The notes under the pieces are model-generated. The model was not told where the DNA came from, did not search any database, and saw nothing but the letters and a program-made list of their open reading frames with translations. Source: Legionella tunisiensis (GTDB taxonomy: Bacteria > Pseudomonadota > Gammaproteobacteria > Legionellales > Legionellaceae). Taken from it: a DNA stretch of 39,502 nt. The stretch is from the NCBI RefSeq assembly GCF_000308315.1, contig NZ_CALJ01000057.1:1-39502 (forward strand), written 5' to 3'. Each line of letters opens with the position of its first letter. Positions within the stretch are counted from its first letter, which is position 1. The position numbers and the translations under genes were made by a program. Shown here in pieces: positions 9,589-18,832 of this stretch.

Positions 9589-9638
9589 AACAAAAAACCT
9601 GGTAAAATCATCCATGAGCGGGTGGGTTTTATTTATTA

Positions 9639-10964
9639 TTAAGGAACAGAGGGGGAAGGATAACCACCCTCTTTTGCAACAGGTTTTACAATGGCTATAG
9701 GCGTGGGGGTAGTTTCATGGTGCTCATGCTCATGGCTGAAAAAAGATGCCCCTCCACTAACGTGTAATTTGGAAGGATCAGCCTCATGGCTATCAACTAT
9801 CGGAGCTGTAACAACAGCCGATGTTGGATCTACAGTGAGAGTTAAACCCTTGGCCAAGCCAGTACTCATATCATGATGAGGATCTATTGCAGGAGCGTTA
9901 CTCGCTTCAATTTGGGTTTTTTCTCATGTGCTACTTCCACGTTTTTAAACCAGTTTGCAAGCTATCGCGCATGCTGGACTCGTTGTATTTAAGAATAACA
10001 GTCTTAACGGCATAGATAGTCACAATGGCTGCTACGGCGGCAAGGGTTACAAAAATCCCGCCAGGCACAAAACACCAGGCGGCCATGATGCCTACCAAGA
10101 TAACAGCGGCTACAAGATTAACAATGGCAGCGTTCCTGTGTTTGATATAACTTGATTCACGGCGTAAAAGTTCTTGTTCAGCTTGTAAATCATTCCCTAC
10201 AATAGGAGGGCTGTTTTTGTACTCTAGATAATTTTGTGCTGCAGCGAACATCTCTTTAAACATATCGACAGCGGAGGCGGCTACGAATAAACTGGCCACA
10301 ACCGGCGACATAACCGTTGCAGAAGCTATCCAAATTGCGTAGGCAGCAATGTTGATTGCTGTATTAGTAAACAGAAAGGCATTATCCCGGATACGGTTAA
10401 AGAGAGAGCGTTTCTTATCAAAATGATTTTGATACATCGCGTAAAGTGCGGCAGCACCGGTATAAACTACACCAAGAATGGGTATACCAGTAGCGGAAGC
10501 CAAGAATCCTTTTATGACGCTTATTGTCCCTGCCATGATGGGACTCATGTATAAATTAGCCAATATTGAAAGTATCAGGGCGCCACCTACGGCAAGTTCC
10601 ATTTTTCCATAGGCAGTTTTTTCATCAATTAAATCAAGAATAGTGCTGGCTTGGAGGTGTTTTTCTTTTTTAATTCAGCGAAGAAATCGTAAACGGTTAA
10701 ACTTGATTTTAAATACCTGTCCCAATGACTTTGCGGTATATTCAGGTTTTTTAGTATTGCTTTTAGTTTTGTTATGATTTCCTTGTACCCGGGGGAGCTG
10801 TCTTCTTCTGAATCTGAAATGGTTATAGTATGAAAATCTGTATTCAGCTTTATAAATTTGGTATCGTAAAATTTCATACGTGCTTTTAAGTCTTTAAACG
10901 TTGCTCCACCCTTAATATAAGCATTAAATTCATCCAGTGTTTCGCTTAATGTTTCTACAGTCAC
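9639..10964 (-). CDS. Large orphan membrane protein, possible effector (frame broken three times)
   Basis: Three open pieces on this strand join into one protein of about 442 residues if one base is added in each of three runs: 10666-10671, 9942-9946 and 9917-9922. The repaired joints read AELKKEKHLQASTILDLID, TGLKNVEVAHEK and QIEASNAPAIDPHHD, none with a stop. Residues about 1-120 are soluble, with an acidic patch ISDSEEDSS. The middle has three hydrophobic blocks, likely hairpins (GGALILSILANLYMSPIMAG, AYAIWIASATVMSPVVASLF, VAAVILVGIMAAWCFVPGG). The C-terminal 90 residues are soluble with HEHEHHETTP. Start GTG 10964 has only a weak ribosome site. Such orphan membrane proteins with soluble ends are common among Dot/Icm substrates, but that is inference. 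Confidence 0.55.
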
Positions 10965-11120
10965 TTACATTAACTCAAAAGTACGGTGATAGTTTTATTT
11001 TAGATTAACAAACTTAAAAAATATTAAATGCAATCAGGTGTGTCAATTTCGCCTAACATCTTGAGTGCTGATTGATTGTATTCAGAAAAAGGGCGATAAA
11101 AGAGGAAAGGGTTTATTATT

Positions 11121-11843
11121 TTAATCCGTGAGATAGTTATTATAAAGCCTAATATAACTACCATCTTTTTCTATTTTTAATAATTGCTGATTGATTGACT
11201 CAATTAAATCTGCATTTTGCGGCAAAGCCATGATGGCAAAACCTTCTCCAACACGCATGGGTTTACCTACATTAATCAAGATGCCATCGCTGGTTTGTCG
11301 CCAATATTTCATTGAGAGGCTATCTAAGAATATAGCATCAGTATCACTTTGATTCAGGGCGGCAATTAATGAAAGCGGTCCCTCATACAAAGCGATTTGA
11401 AATTCTAAACCATAATGATTGACTAAAAAATCTTCATAATCAGAGCCTCTGACTGCGCCTATCTTTTCCCTTTTAAATCGTTAATGGATCTTAATCCGCT
11501 ACGCTTTAAAGCTGCAAATTGTCCATCGCTTTCCATATAAGGTAAACTGAAAATGTAAGTGGCTTTCCTGGCTTCAGAAATAGTAATTCCACCTATAGCC
11601 AGATCAAATTTTTTTATTCAATGCGAGATATATATTGTCGAGCTCCATGGGATAAAATTGACAGTTTTTATTCATTCTTTGGCAGAGAAGTTTCATCAAA
11701 TCAATATCGAACCCTTCTTCCTGACTGATAACAAACGGGGGTCTGTATACGGGATGGCCGATTTTAATTGTTGCATAGGCAACAGTAATTTGCATTAAAT
11801 AGCTGAGTGCTATAATTGATAGCATCCTTTTTATTTTAATCAT
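11121..11843 (-). CDS. Periplasmic amino-acid-type ABC binding protein (frame broken twice)
   Basis: Family 3 solute-binding protein of the polar amino acid ABC group. A signal peptide ends near AYA (residue 23). Next come IKIGHPVYRPPFVISQEEG and FDIDLMKLLCQRM, then FDLAIGGITIS, GAVRGSDYEDFL and DTDAIFLDSLSMKYW, and a C-terminal LIESINQQLLKIEKDGSY typical of these proteins. The frame breaks in a 7-base run at 11609-11615 and in a 4-base run near 11464-11467. Repaired length is about 240 residues, normal for ArtJ-like proteins. No permease or ATPase gene is next to it, so it may be an orphan binding protein. It is divergent from the AMP nucleosidase gene. Confidence 0.78.
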
Positions 11844-11996
11844 TTCCTGATAGTACCTACCAATTTAGTCCAATGAGCTTTTTATTAAACTATGGCTTCT
11901 TCTGCAGAACATTACATCCTAAGTCTAGTACAATTTTGTGCAAAGGAAGCTACACTAAAATTATCAAACGATTTTGCTTTAAGGTTAAAATAGTTC

Positions 11997-13490
11997 ATGT
12001 TTTCAACAAAGCAATATGTCGACCCACATCAAGCTATCGAGCGAGTGTGCGAAATTTATGAAAACCAGACTGCTCTACTCCGCGAAGCATTCAAGCGTTT
12101 TGTCAAAGGTGAAGACCTGACTAGAAGAATAAGAGCTTATTACCCTTTTGTGCGGATTAAAACAACAGCTCGTACGAATGTTGATGCTCGTCACTCCTTT
12201 GGTTTTGTCACGGGGCCAGGCCGTTATCAAACTACGTTAACACGGCCTTTGCTCTATAAAGAGTACTTACTTAACCAATTTAGATCGTTAGCTGCCCATC
12301 ATGATGTTCCTTTGTCTGTTGGGCTCAGTGAGGTAGCAATTCCGGTACATTTTGCTTTCCCTGAGGGCTTGGATGTCGCACAGGATTTGGCTGAACCAGA
12401 GCAGATAGAACATTTACCTGATGTATTCGATGTACCCGATCTGGGAACAATAGATGATTGTATAGTTAATGGCACTTATGAAAAAGCCGATGACATGGAC
12501 CCTCTCGCCCTTTTTTCGGCTCTTCGCATTGATTACTCTCTCCATCGGTTGAAACACTACACGGCAACGTCACCAGAATTTTTTCAGTCTTATGTCTTGT
12601 TCACTAATTATGCGTTTTATGTTGATGAATTTATCCGGATTGGGCGGGAGTTAATGCAGGCAACGCCTGATCCAGATCTGCGTGCTTATCGACAACAGTA
12701 CACAGCTTTTGTTGAACCGGGTAATGTGATCACTTGGAATACTAATTTGCCTGATACACTTATTGAGCGAGTGCAAAGTGGTGTTGCGCCGATATGCCAG
12801 CCACAAATGCCTGCTTATCATTTATTACGGGCAGATGGTTCTGGTATTACTCTGATTAATATCGGTGTCGGTCCTTCCAATGCAAAAACGATTACTGATC
12901 ATGTCGCTGTTCTGCGTCCGCATGTTTGGCTGATGCTAGGTCATTGCGCTGGCCTGTCTACCGTACAACGAATTGGCGATTATGTTTTGGCTCATGCCTA
13001 TGTTCGTGATGATCATGTTTTGGATGAGGAACTACCTTTGTGGGTGCCGATTCCTTCCTTGGCTGAAGTGCAATTGGCTTTGCAGGATGCAGTCACAGAT
13101 TGTACGCAACTCAATGGTTATGAATTGAAGCGTATCATGCGTACCGGCACAGTTGCCTCAGTTAATGACCGTAATTGGGAGTTGCGCGATCATCGTATTC
13201 CTTTGTTGCATTTGAATCAGAGTCGAGCAATTGCTTTGGATATGGAGAGTGCGACAGTAGCAACCAACGGTTTTCGTTATCGCGTACCTTATGGGACTTT
13301 ATTGTGTGTATCAGATAAACCTTTGCATGGCGAAATCAAATTAATTGGTATAACTCGCCATTTTTACGAAAAAAGTGTTAATCAACATTTAAAAATCGGC
13401 ATTAGAGCATTGGAATTAATGCGAGAGCGAGGAGGAGAGCAATTACATAGTCGTAAATTACGTAGTTTTTGGGATCCAGCGTTTCGCTAA
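11997..13490 (+). CDS. amn: AMP nucleosidase
   Basis: Cytoplasmic enzyme that hydrolyses AMP to adenine and ribose 5-phosphate. At 497 residues it is close to E. coli Amn (484). The N-terminal Amn-specific domain includes FGFVTGPGRYQTTLTRP and VGLSEVAIPVHFAFPEG. The C-terminal nucleoside phosphorylase-like half includes LINIGVGPSNAKTITDHVAV, HVWLMLGHCAGL, LADYVLAHAYVRDDHVLD-like sequence near 340, and DMESATVATNGFRYRVPYGT with the catalytic Glu/Asp region. Frame intact. It is transcribed away from the binding-protein gene with about 150 bases between them. The downstream gene is a small membrane protein of unrelated type. Confidence 0.92.
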   Translation: MFSTKQYVDPHQAIERVCEIYENQTALLREAFKRFVKGEDLTRRIRAYYPFVRIKTTARTNVDARHSFGFVTGPGRYQTTLTRPLLYKEYLLNQFRSLAAHHDVPLSVGLSEVAIPVHFAFPEGLDVAQDLAEPEQIEHLPDVFDVPDLGTIDDCIVNGTYEKADDMDPLALFSALRIDYSLHRLKHYTATSPEFFQSYVLFTNYAFYVDEFIRIGRELMQATPDPDLRAYRQQYTAFVEPGNVITWNTNLPDTLIERVQSGVAPICQPQMPAYHLLRADGSGITLINIGVGPSNAKTITDHVAVLRPHVWLMLGHCAGLSTVQRIGDYVLAHAYVRDDHVLDEELPLWVPIPSLAEVQLALQDAVTDCTQLNGYELKRIMRTGTVASVNDRNWELRDHRIPLLHLNQSRAIALDMESATVATNGFRYRVPYGTLLCVSDKPLHGEIKLIGITRHFYEKSVNQHLKIGIRALELMRERGGEQLHSRKLRSFWDPAFR

Positions 13491-13613
13491 ATCCCAGGAA
13501 AATTTGGATCCATTACTTTGCTTGAATCGTTGCTCTATTTTTGCAATGATGATAGGAAGTTACAGCAGGACTGTAATGAAATTACACCAAGGTCTCATAA
13601 TAGGGAGATTGTT

Positions 13614-13957
13614 ATGACTAACTGTAGACTAAGCCCAATGGCTTTAGGATTGGCTTTAGGTGTTTTGTGGGGAATATCTATTTTTCTGATGGGTATAGTT
13701 GCCTATTATTCTAGTTATGGACAGCCTTTTGTAGCCGCAATGGGTTCTTTGTATGTAGGTTATCAACCCTCGCTTTTAGGCAGCGTTATTGGAGGCATTA
13801 TCGGCTTTATTGACGCTTTCATTGGTGGTGTTATTCTAGCCTGGCTCTATAATTTATTCGCCCATTGCTGCTGTAAAAAAATGAAGCATGTGCAGTAGAA
13901 GAAACAACAGCAGTTAAGACTGCACCTAAACCAAGAGCCAAGAAAACTACGACCTAA
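13614..13957 (+). CDS. Small two-helix membrane protein with basic tail (frame broken once)
   Basis: A protein of about 114 residues with GGGAGA-type ribosome site (AGGGAGATTGTT) before ATG 13614. It has two hydrophobic segments (LGLALGVLWGISIFLMGIVA and LGSVIGGIIGFIDAFIGGVI), the second Gly-rich, then HCCCKK. The frame breaks in the A7 run at 13875-13881. Adding one A gives a tail VEETTAVKTAPKPRAKKTTT that ends at 13957, an Ala/Lys/Pro-rich basic extension. Similar small Gly-rich two-helix proteins are often labelled 'holin-like' in Legionella genomes, but I see no phage context, so I would not assign lysis. A hairpin lies 43 bases after the stop. Confidence 0.6.
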
Positions 13958-13999
13958 TCTTTATTTGTTCTTTGTTCTTTGTTTTTTGACAATCATAAG

Positions 14000-14039
14000 C
14001 CAGCTAAGCACTTTTTTAAAAGTTAGCAAAGCTGGTTTT
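14000..14039 (+). terminator. Probable hairpin terminator
   Basis: CCAGCT (14000-14005) pairs with AGCTGG (14030-14035), with a further GC/GC contact inside, and TTTTC follows on the forward strand. It lies between the small membrane protein gene and the convergent gene whose stop codon it contains. The internal mismatches make this a moderate prediction. Confidence 0.4.
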
Positions 14040-14871
14040 CCTCCACATTTTCTACAGTTGGTTGAGGGAAATAGTCGCTATCCTGGTGAGTATTAGCGGG
14101 GGCAATGCCTAATTTTATTGCTTCTTCTAAATCAGCTGGATACTGACTGATAACGTGAGTGTTTTCTCTATCGCTTGCAGGTAATTGCTCTTCAACCAGA
14201 TATCGTAGTAAGGACGTGGTGGAATTAGAATTTGTTGCCGCGCGATTTTGAGAGTCTGTCTTAAAAAGCTGATAGCGATAGGATAAACAAAGAAAGATAT
14301 TGGGTGCTATCTCAATAGGCTGTTTATCATCGACTACACTGCAATCGATTTGGTTAAAACGAATCTCGGGATTCTTGCTTTGTAAGAGTTGAATTATTTT
14401 ATTTACATTTAATTCATTGGTATTGGATATTAAATAGACTGGTTCTTCTAGCGCTCGTTCGGCGAGTGTGGCAAAACGAGCTACTCTATCATCCTCCAAG
14501 CCAATGATTGCATTCCAGGCATGTTCTAATAGAGCCAAATTGGCTTCTTCTCTATAGGAACTGTCAGCAATTTTTATTGAATCACTTAGGCTACAGACAA
14601 AATTATCATCAAGAAAATCGAAAATAGTCAGTAAATTAATTAAGAATTGCCTGCTCGTAATTTTGCCAAGTTTATACGGTTCGATTAGTGTTTTGTACTG
14701 AGTTTGATATTGGTACATGACCCACGCAAAATTGGTTCCTGACTGAAAAAAGCTCGGACAACAAGTTAGACAGCCTGTAGAGTAATTATTGCAAAGCTGC
14801 GCAAAAGCTCGCACGCTTGTGGATATGGGATACAAAGAATGAAGTGTAGATAAATTGACAATAAGAGTCAT
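14023..14871 (-). CDS. HAD-like orphan protein lacking the catalytic aspartates
   Basis: About 282 residues from ATG 14871. An earlier in-frame start at 14955 would add 28 hydrophobic residues and is less likely. The middle resembles HAD hydrolases of the YihX type: a helical cap (YKLGKITSRQFLINLLTIFDF), AWNAIIGLEDDRVARFATLAE, and motif II with following Asn residues in EEPVYLISNTNELN. Motif I should be D-x-D-x-T near the N-terminus. What stands there is LIVNLSTLHSLY, with Asn and Ser in place of both Asp residues. It is therefore probably an inactive or repurposed HAD fold. The C-terminal 60 residues are acidic and probably unstructured. Frame intact. No near neighbour explains it; an effector role is possible but unproven. 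Confidence 0.58.
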   Translation of the reverse strand: MTLIVNLSTLHSLYPISTSVRAFAQLCNNYSTGCLTCCPSFFQSGTNFAWVMYQYQTQYKTLIEPYKLGKITSRQFLINLLTIFDFLDDNFVCSLSDSIKIADSSYREEANLALLEHAWNAIIGLEDDRVARFATLAERALEEPVYLISNTNELNVNKIIQLLQSKNPEIRFNQIDCSVVDDKQPIEIAPNIFLCLSYRYQLFKTDSQNRAATNSNSTTSLLRYLVEEQLPASDRENTHVISQYPADLEEAIKLGIAPANTHQDSDYFPQPTVENVEENQLC

Positions 14872-14986
14872 TTTTATTAAAGATAAAAAATAGAAGCAAT
14901 AGATTATGTATTTACAGCTCATTGCAATCGATGTCAATGAGCGTGTTGAAGTCATGACCGTGGATGGAACACGCTAGCTTAACCGG

Positions 14987-15462
14987 TTAAGAAGGAGAGC
15001 TATACGATTGACTTTGCTTTTCTGTGGCTGTTACTGCTGCAACTTTCTGCTGGGTACGTCTCGCGATCTCAAGCTGTAATTCCTTGAAAAAAGCGGATTG
15101 GTAAGGTTGCGGAGGCGATTCTGGCTGTGTAATGTCTTTAACGGCTGGCCATGAATCCAATTCTGTTTTGATCTCAAACTGACTATTAACTAAGGAATCT
15201 AACGGTTTGACTTTTTGATAAGCAAGAAAAAAGCCTCGCAGCAAGCAGCAAATCTTGGATTAGTCCTTATTAACAGCACAAATGAAATTGATAAATAAGA
15301 AATCACTTTTGCATCAGTAAGCGTTGCTTGGTTGCTAGTGACCCTCTCCTGCAGTTCGGTTAAGGTAGATTGAATTTCTGTATGATTTTTGTCGCTGGTT
15401 TCTCGTTTATAGTCGCCGACTAATTTAATAAGTAAACTGAGGCATTCATTACTTACAGACAT
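14987..15462 (-). CDS. Small orphan protein (frame broken once)
   Basis: About 159 residues once a base is added in the A6 run at 15227-15232, where the frame otherwise splits. The ATG at 15462 follows GGAGAAAGGA, a strong ribosome site; earlier in-frame starts lack one. The N-terminal half is helical and charged (LLIKLVGDYKRETSDKNHTE, LTELQERVTSNQATLTDAK). The middle is hydrophobic (VISYLSISFVLLIRTNPRF), a possible single helix. The C-terminal part has PLDSLVNSQFEIKTELDSWP and ends in a Gln/Ser-rich tail. I recognise no family. A perfect 14-base palindrome (14978-14991) overlaps the stop. Confidence 0.5.
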
Positions 15463-15574
15463 TCCTTTCTCCGTCGATAATGATAATTTTATTAGATAGC
15501 ATTCAAAATAGAAATGCAAGGGCAGTGGCGTCTTTGGGAAATATGTTGGACACATAAGAAATAAGGAGACATTT

Positions 15575-16430
15575 ATGTCGTGTGAAAAAGACGAACACAA
15601 GCAACATCAGCAGACAGTTCCGGCGTTTTTATATGGCACTGCCTGGAAGGAAGAGGCCACAGAAAATTTGGTTGTTACTGCTCTGAAGGCAGGATTTACC
15701 GGTATTGATACCGCTAATCAGCGTAAACATTATTATGAAGAAGGTGTTGGTAAAGGGATTCAAGTATTTTTAGCGGGCAGTGAAAAAACGCGTCAAGACT
15801 TATTTCTGCAAACAAAATTCACGTTTGCCGACGGTCAGGATCACCGTAAACCTTATAACGAAATGGATTCTTATGAGTTACAGGTTCAACAATCTTTTCG
15901 CAGTTCGCTTGAGCATTTACAAACCGATTATATCGATTCTTATATTCTGCATGGGCCTTTATTTTTTGATGGTCTAAGTACAGGGGATTGGGCGGCTTGG
16001 CAGGCTATGGAGGAATTGTGGCGAGCAAAAAAATCAAATTCCTAGGGATTTCAAATGTGAGTCTTAAGCAGTTAGAGGAATTTTATATTTACTCGACAGT
16101 AAAACCTACGTTTGTCCAAAATCGATGTTTTGCCGTGAAACAATGGGATAAGGAAATAAGAGTTTTTTGCAGAGAGCACGGACTCATTTATCAAGGATTT
16201 TCTTTACTAACTGCCAATTATCAGCATTTTTCGCAGCCTTGGTTATGGTCCATTGCTCAAAAATATCAAAAAATATGGCTCAGCTTATTTTTCGCTTCGC
16301 GCAACAAATGAAAATGTTGCCTTTGACAGGAACAACAGATCAGCAACATATGCATGACGATTTAGCGATTGATGATTTCGCCTTAAGTGCTAATGAGTTG
16401 CAACAAATTGAGAATTTAGCCATTCGTTGA
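15575..16430 (+). CDS. Aldo/keto reductase (frame broken twice)
   Basis: NAD(P)H-dependent oxidoreductase of the AKR superfamily. The catalytic tetrad is visible: Asp45 (GIDTANQ), Tyr53 or Tyr54 (KHYYEEG), Lys81 (LQTKFT) and His126 (YILHGP). Further AKR marks are SLEHLQTDYIDSY, KFLGISNVSLKQLEEF and the cofactor-binding end LPLTGTTDQQHM. Single A bases are missing in the runs at 16027-16033 and 16268-16273. Repaired length is about 286 residues, normal for the family. The ATG at 15575 has ribosome site AAGGAGA. The last part is shorter than in many AKRs. Substrate unknown. It stands alone on the forward strand, divergent from the 14987-15462 gene. Confidence 0.82.
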
Positions 16431-16601
16431 GTCAGTAAGCAAAGTTAATCTTAAAATATTAGGGTTATTTGTTGTCAACAAGATCTAAATTTGCTCCGAA
16501 TGTTGTTTAATTCTGGACAACAGAGCTCTTTTTATAACACTATTGCCCTGCATAAAATTACAGCAGAATTTAAACTGTGCTAGCAGAATAAGAGTGAGAT
16601 T

Positions 16602-17107
16602 ATGAAAAAGATAAAAAACCTAATGACATGTTTTCTTATTATTGTACTAACAATAAGTATTTTCCCTCCGGCTTATGCGGTAACAAAAACTAATTATGTC
16701 GCTATCGATGCAGAGAATCAGAAAAAATTCTGGTTTATGTGAACCAATATCGTCAAAAACGTGGTTTGCCACCCCTTAAAATGAATAAGCTTATTTCACA
16801 AGAAGCAGAACGTCATAGCCGTGATATGGCAAATCATCGTATCCCATTTGGCCATCAGTATTTCAGTACGCGTATCAAGCGCATTTTTGATGAAATTCAG
16901 CAATGTCGTGGGGGCGCAGAAAATGTTGCTTATAATTACAGGGATGCAAAGATAGTAGTCGAGCAATGGTTAACCAGCCCGGGGCATCGTCGTAATATTG
17001 AAGGACGTTATAATTTGACTGGCATAGGTCTTGCCCGTGATAGTAGAGGTAAACTCTATTTCACTCAGATTTTTGTACGTACCGATAATGCAGCTTATCT
17101 AGGTTAG
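16602..17107 (+). CDS. Secreted CAP/SCP-domain protein (frame broken once)
   Basis: About 168 residues. It has a signal peptide (MKKIKN then a hydrophobic stretch ending PPAYA), so it is exported. The mature part is a CAP (SCP/PR-1/YkwD) domain: VYVNQYRQKRGLPPLKMN, SQEAERHSRDMANH with conserved His and Glu, GGAENVAYN, VVEQWLTSPGHRRNI and LTGIGLARDSRGKLYFTQIF. These match YkwD-like bacterial CAP proteins, whose biochemical role is mostly undefined. The frame breaks in the A6 run at 16722-16727, just after the signal peptide; adding one A restores it. The ATG at 16602 follows GAGTGAGAT. A terminator hairpin lies 10 bases after the stop. Confidence 0.83.
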
Positions 17108-17117
17108 TTAGAAAATA

Positions 17118-17146
17118 ACAGCAGATGGTGTCATAACATCTGCTGT
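17118..17146. terminator. Bidirectional hairpin terminator
   Basis: ACAGCAGATG pairs with CATCTGCTGT, a perfect 10-base-pair stem with a 9-base loop between two convergent genes. Forward it is followed by ATCTTTCT and in reverse by TATTTTC, so it can serve both. Confidence 0.65.
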
Positions 17147-17165
17147 ATCTTTCTATCTAGGAAAG

Positions 17166-17714
17166 TTATGAAGGCAGTTTAAAATGGAGTGGTTCTGCTT
17201 TAATTTTTTCCCTGACAAGCTCATAGCCTGTTCTGCCATTAGCGATATAAATTAAGGACCAGGCGCTAACCATCGACGCATCACCAAATACACAGATATC
17301 ACTCTGTCCTAATTCATTAGCAAAACCACCAGAGATAACTGTAAATGGCATACTGGAGCCACCAATATTCTTACAAAAATTTAAAGAAGGATTATTGTAT
17401 TTACCTTTAAACAAGGGTGAATCAAAAGAAATAGGAGGCAATTTTCTTATTAGGGTAGCAGCGATATTGGGTTTGACCGAAGCAAATGATTCTAAACCAA
17501 CTGCAATAAAGCCATTATCTATTTTGAAAGTACAAAAATGTTTACTGCTGCCGTTGATCTGCCCGGTAGGGCCATCAAATTGTGCAGGCATTTCCTCTAC
17601 TTGTCCCCCTGATTCAAGACAATAATCTGCATAAGCTTGCATTTCATTTTCGTTCGCGAAACAAATTGTAGTAGCAACGGACAGCGTTACGATGAGCGAT
17701 AGTTTCATAATCAC
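17166..17714 (-). CDS. Periplasmic protein with two DUF333-like repeats
   Basis: 182 residues with a signal peptide (KLSLIVTLSVATTICFA). The mature protein seems to hold two degenerate copies of the DUF333 pattern (Cys, Gly-Gly, then Cys-x-Phe). Copy one runs from ADYCLESGGQVEE to HFCTFKIDNG. Copy two runs from NFCKNIGGSS to SDICVFGDAS and then AWSLIY. DUF333 occurs in small secreted proteins loosely called putative haemolysins, with no proven function. The GTG at 17714 is 6 bases after AGGAG; an ATG at 17708 is also possible. Frame intact. The gene lies 36 bases after the SDR gene on the same strand. Confidence 0.6.
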   Translation of the reverse strand: MIMKLSLIVTLSVATTICFANENEMQAYADYCLESGGQVEEMPAQFDGPTGQINGSSKHFCTFKIDNGFIAVGLESFASVKPNIAATLIRKLPPISFDSPLFKGKYNNPSLNFCKNIGGSSMPFTVISGGFANELGQSDICVFGDASMVSAWSLIYIANGRTGYELVREKIKAEPLHFKLPS

Positions 17715-17750
17715 AAGATACTCCTAAAAGCTGAAAATTAAGCCCTATAT

Positions 17751-18602
17751 TCAGTTTGGCCCTAACTCTTTTCGAGACAAATAGATGAGGAAGCGATCAA
17801 GCATTTTGACGCTGAGTAACCGTTTGAGCCATACAAAAAGGTGAGCTGGAAGTGTAACGCGGTATTTTGCACGCGGATTTTTTGCTTCAATGGCATGAAT
17901 CAATTTCTTAATGACGGTATCAGTACCCTGTGTGAAGGGGGAATCTGCTTTTTGTTGACGGAAATGACCAAGCATCTGCTGATAGTGAGCTTTAAAATAG
18001 CTATGTTCGCTGTCAATTTTTTGCAGGGAATTATCAATACAGTTATCTCTGAATTGACTTTGGATCGGACCAGGCTCCACGGTGATTACTCTAATGCCGG
18101 ACGATTGAAGTTCAAGACGCAGAGTATCACTCAAGCCCTCTACGGCATATTTCGATGCATTGTAAGCACCACGAAAGGGTAAACTGATAACTCCCAGAAT
18201 AGAACTAATGTTAATAATACGTCCTTGCCCTTGACGCCGCATTAGAGGAATAGCCAGACGAGTGAGATCTAATAGCCCAAAAACGTTGGTTTCAAATTGA
18301 CTACGCAAGGCTGTTCGCGGGACATCTTCCAAAGCACCCACCTGGCCATAACCTGCGTTATTGATCAGTACATCTATGTGTCCGCCGGTTTTTGTTAGGA
18401 CTTCTGCGAAGGCTGTCTCAATGGACGTGGTATCATCCACATCCATTTGGATGGTTTCAAGTCCGAGGGTTGCAAGTTTTTGGACATCCTCTGCTTTGCG
18501 ACAAGAGGCAATAACACGATGTCCTCGTTTGGCTAAAGTAAGTGCAGCATCATGGCCAATACCCGTGGAGCAACCGGTGATCAGAATAATTTTTTGTTGC
18601 AT
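17751..18602 (-). CDS. Short-chain dehydrogenase/reductase
   Basis: Cytoplasmic NAD(P)-dependent oxidoreductase of the classical SDR family, about 283 residues. It shows the cofactor motif TGCSTGIG near the N-terminus, DVDDTTSIETAF, NNAGYGQ, catalytic Ser in INISSILG and the catalytic YNASK, followed by the PGP of VEPGPIQSQF. The longer C-terminus (PFTQGTDTVIKKLIHAIEAK then YRVTLPAHLFVWLKRLL) resembles YbbO-type SDRs, which often act on lipids or aldehydes. ATG 18602 puts the glycine motif at residue 9-16; an earlier GTG at 18617 is in frame. Frame intact. Substrate unknown. Confidence 0.85.
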   Translation of the reverse strand: MQQKIILITGCSTGIGHDAALTLAKRGHRVIASCRKAEDVQKLATLGLETIQMDVDDTTSIETAFAEVLTKTGGHIDVLINNAGYGQVGALEDVPRTALRSQFETNVFGLLDLTRLAIPLMRRQGQGRIINISSILGVISLPFRGAYNASKYAVEGLSDTLRLELQSSGIRVITVEPGPIQSQFRDNCIDNSLQKIDSEHSYFKAHYQQMLGHFRQQKADSPFTQGTDTVIKKLIHAIEAKNPRAKYRVTLPAHLFVWLKRLLSVKMLDRFLIYLSRKELGPN

Positions 18603-18832
18603 ACGATCGAGATTCACTGTTCAAGTCAGATTGAGATTTTTATCTTATTAAAAAGTAGCTTTTATGACAAACAGAACCTCAGTACCATTCCGGGAAAAGA
18701 TTACCAACTTTATAGAATGATTGACGAAGAAAGCAGCAGAGGATTTTAATACTTATATTGATGCGAATGAATGCTTACCCTCCGAAAAGTCGAATGCATC
18801 GCTGACTATCTAGATTAAGAGGATTTAATACA

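Noticed and set aside
9589-9638. A terminator after rtcB
   Set aside because: AAAAAACC and GGGTTTT could pair, but the loop is long and the GC core too weak to call.
13614-13957. Phage holin and a nearby prophage
   Set aside because: Only a two-helix Gly-rich shape supports holin; there is no lysin, tail, integrase or other phage gene in the window.
14978-14991. The palindrome CTTAACCGGTTAAG as an operator
   Set aside because: It overlaps the end of a gene, not a promoter, and is short enough to arise by chance.
18663-18812. A small gene MTNRTSVPFREKITN before the second SDR
   Set aside because: The frame has an internal TGA that no homopolymer repair removes, no ribosome site and no family match.
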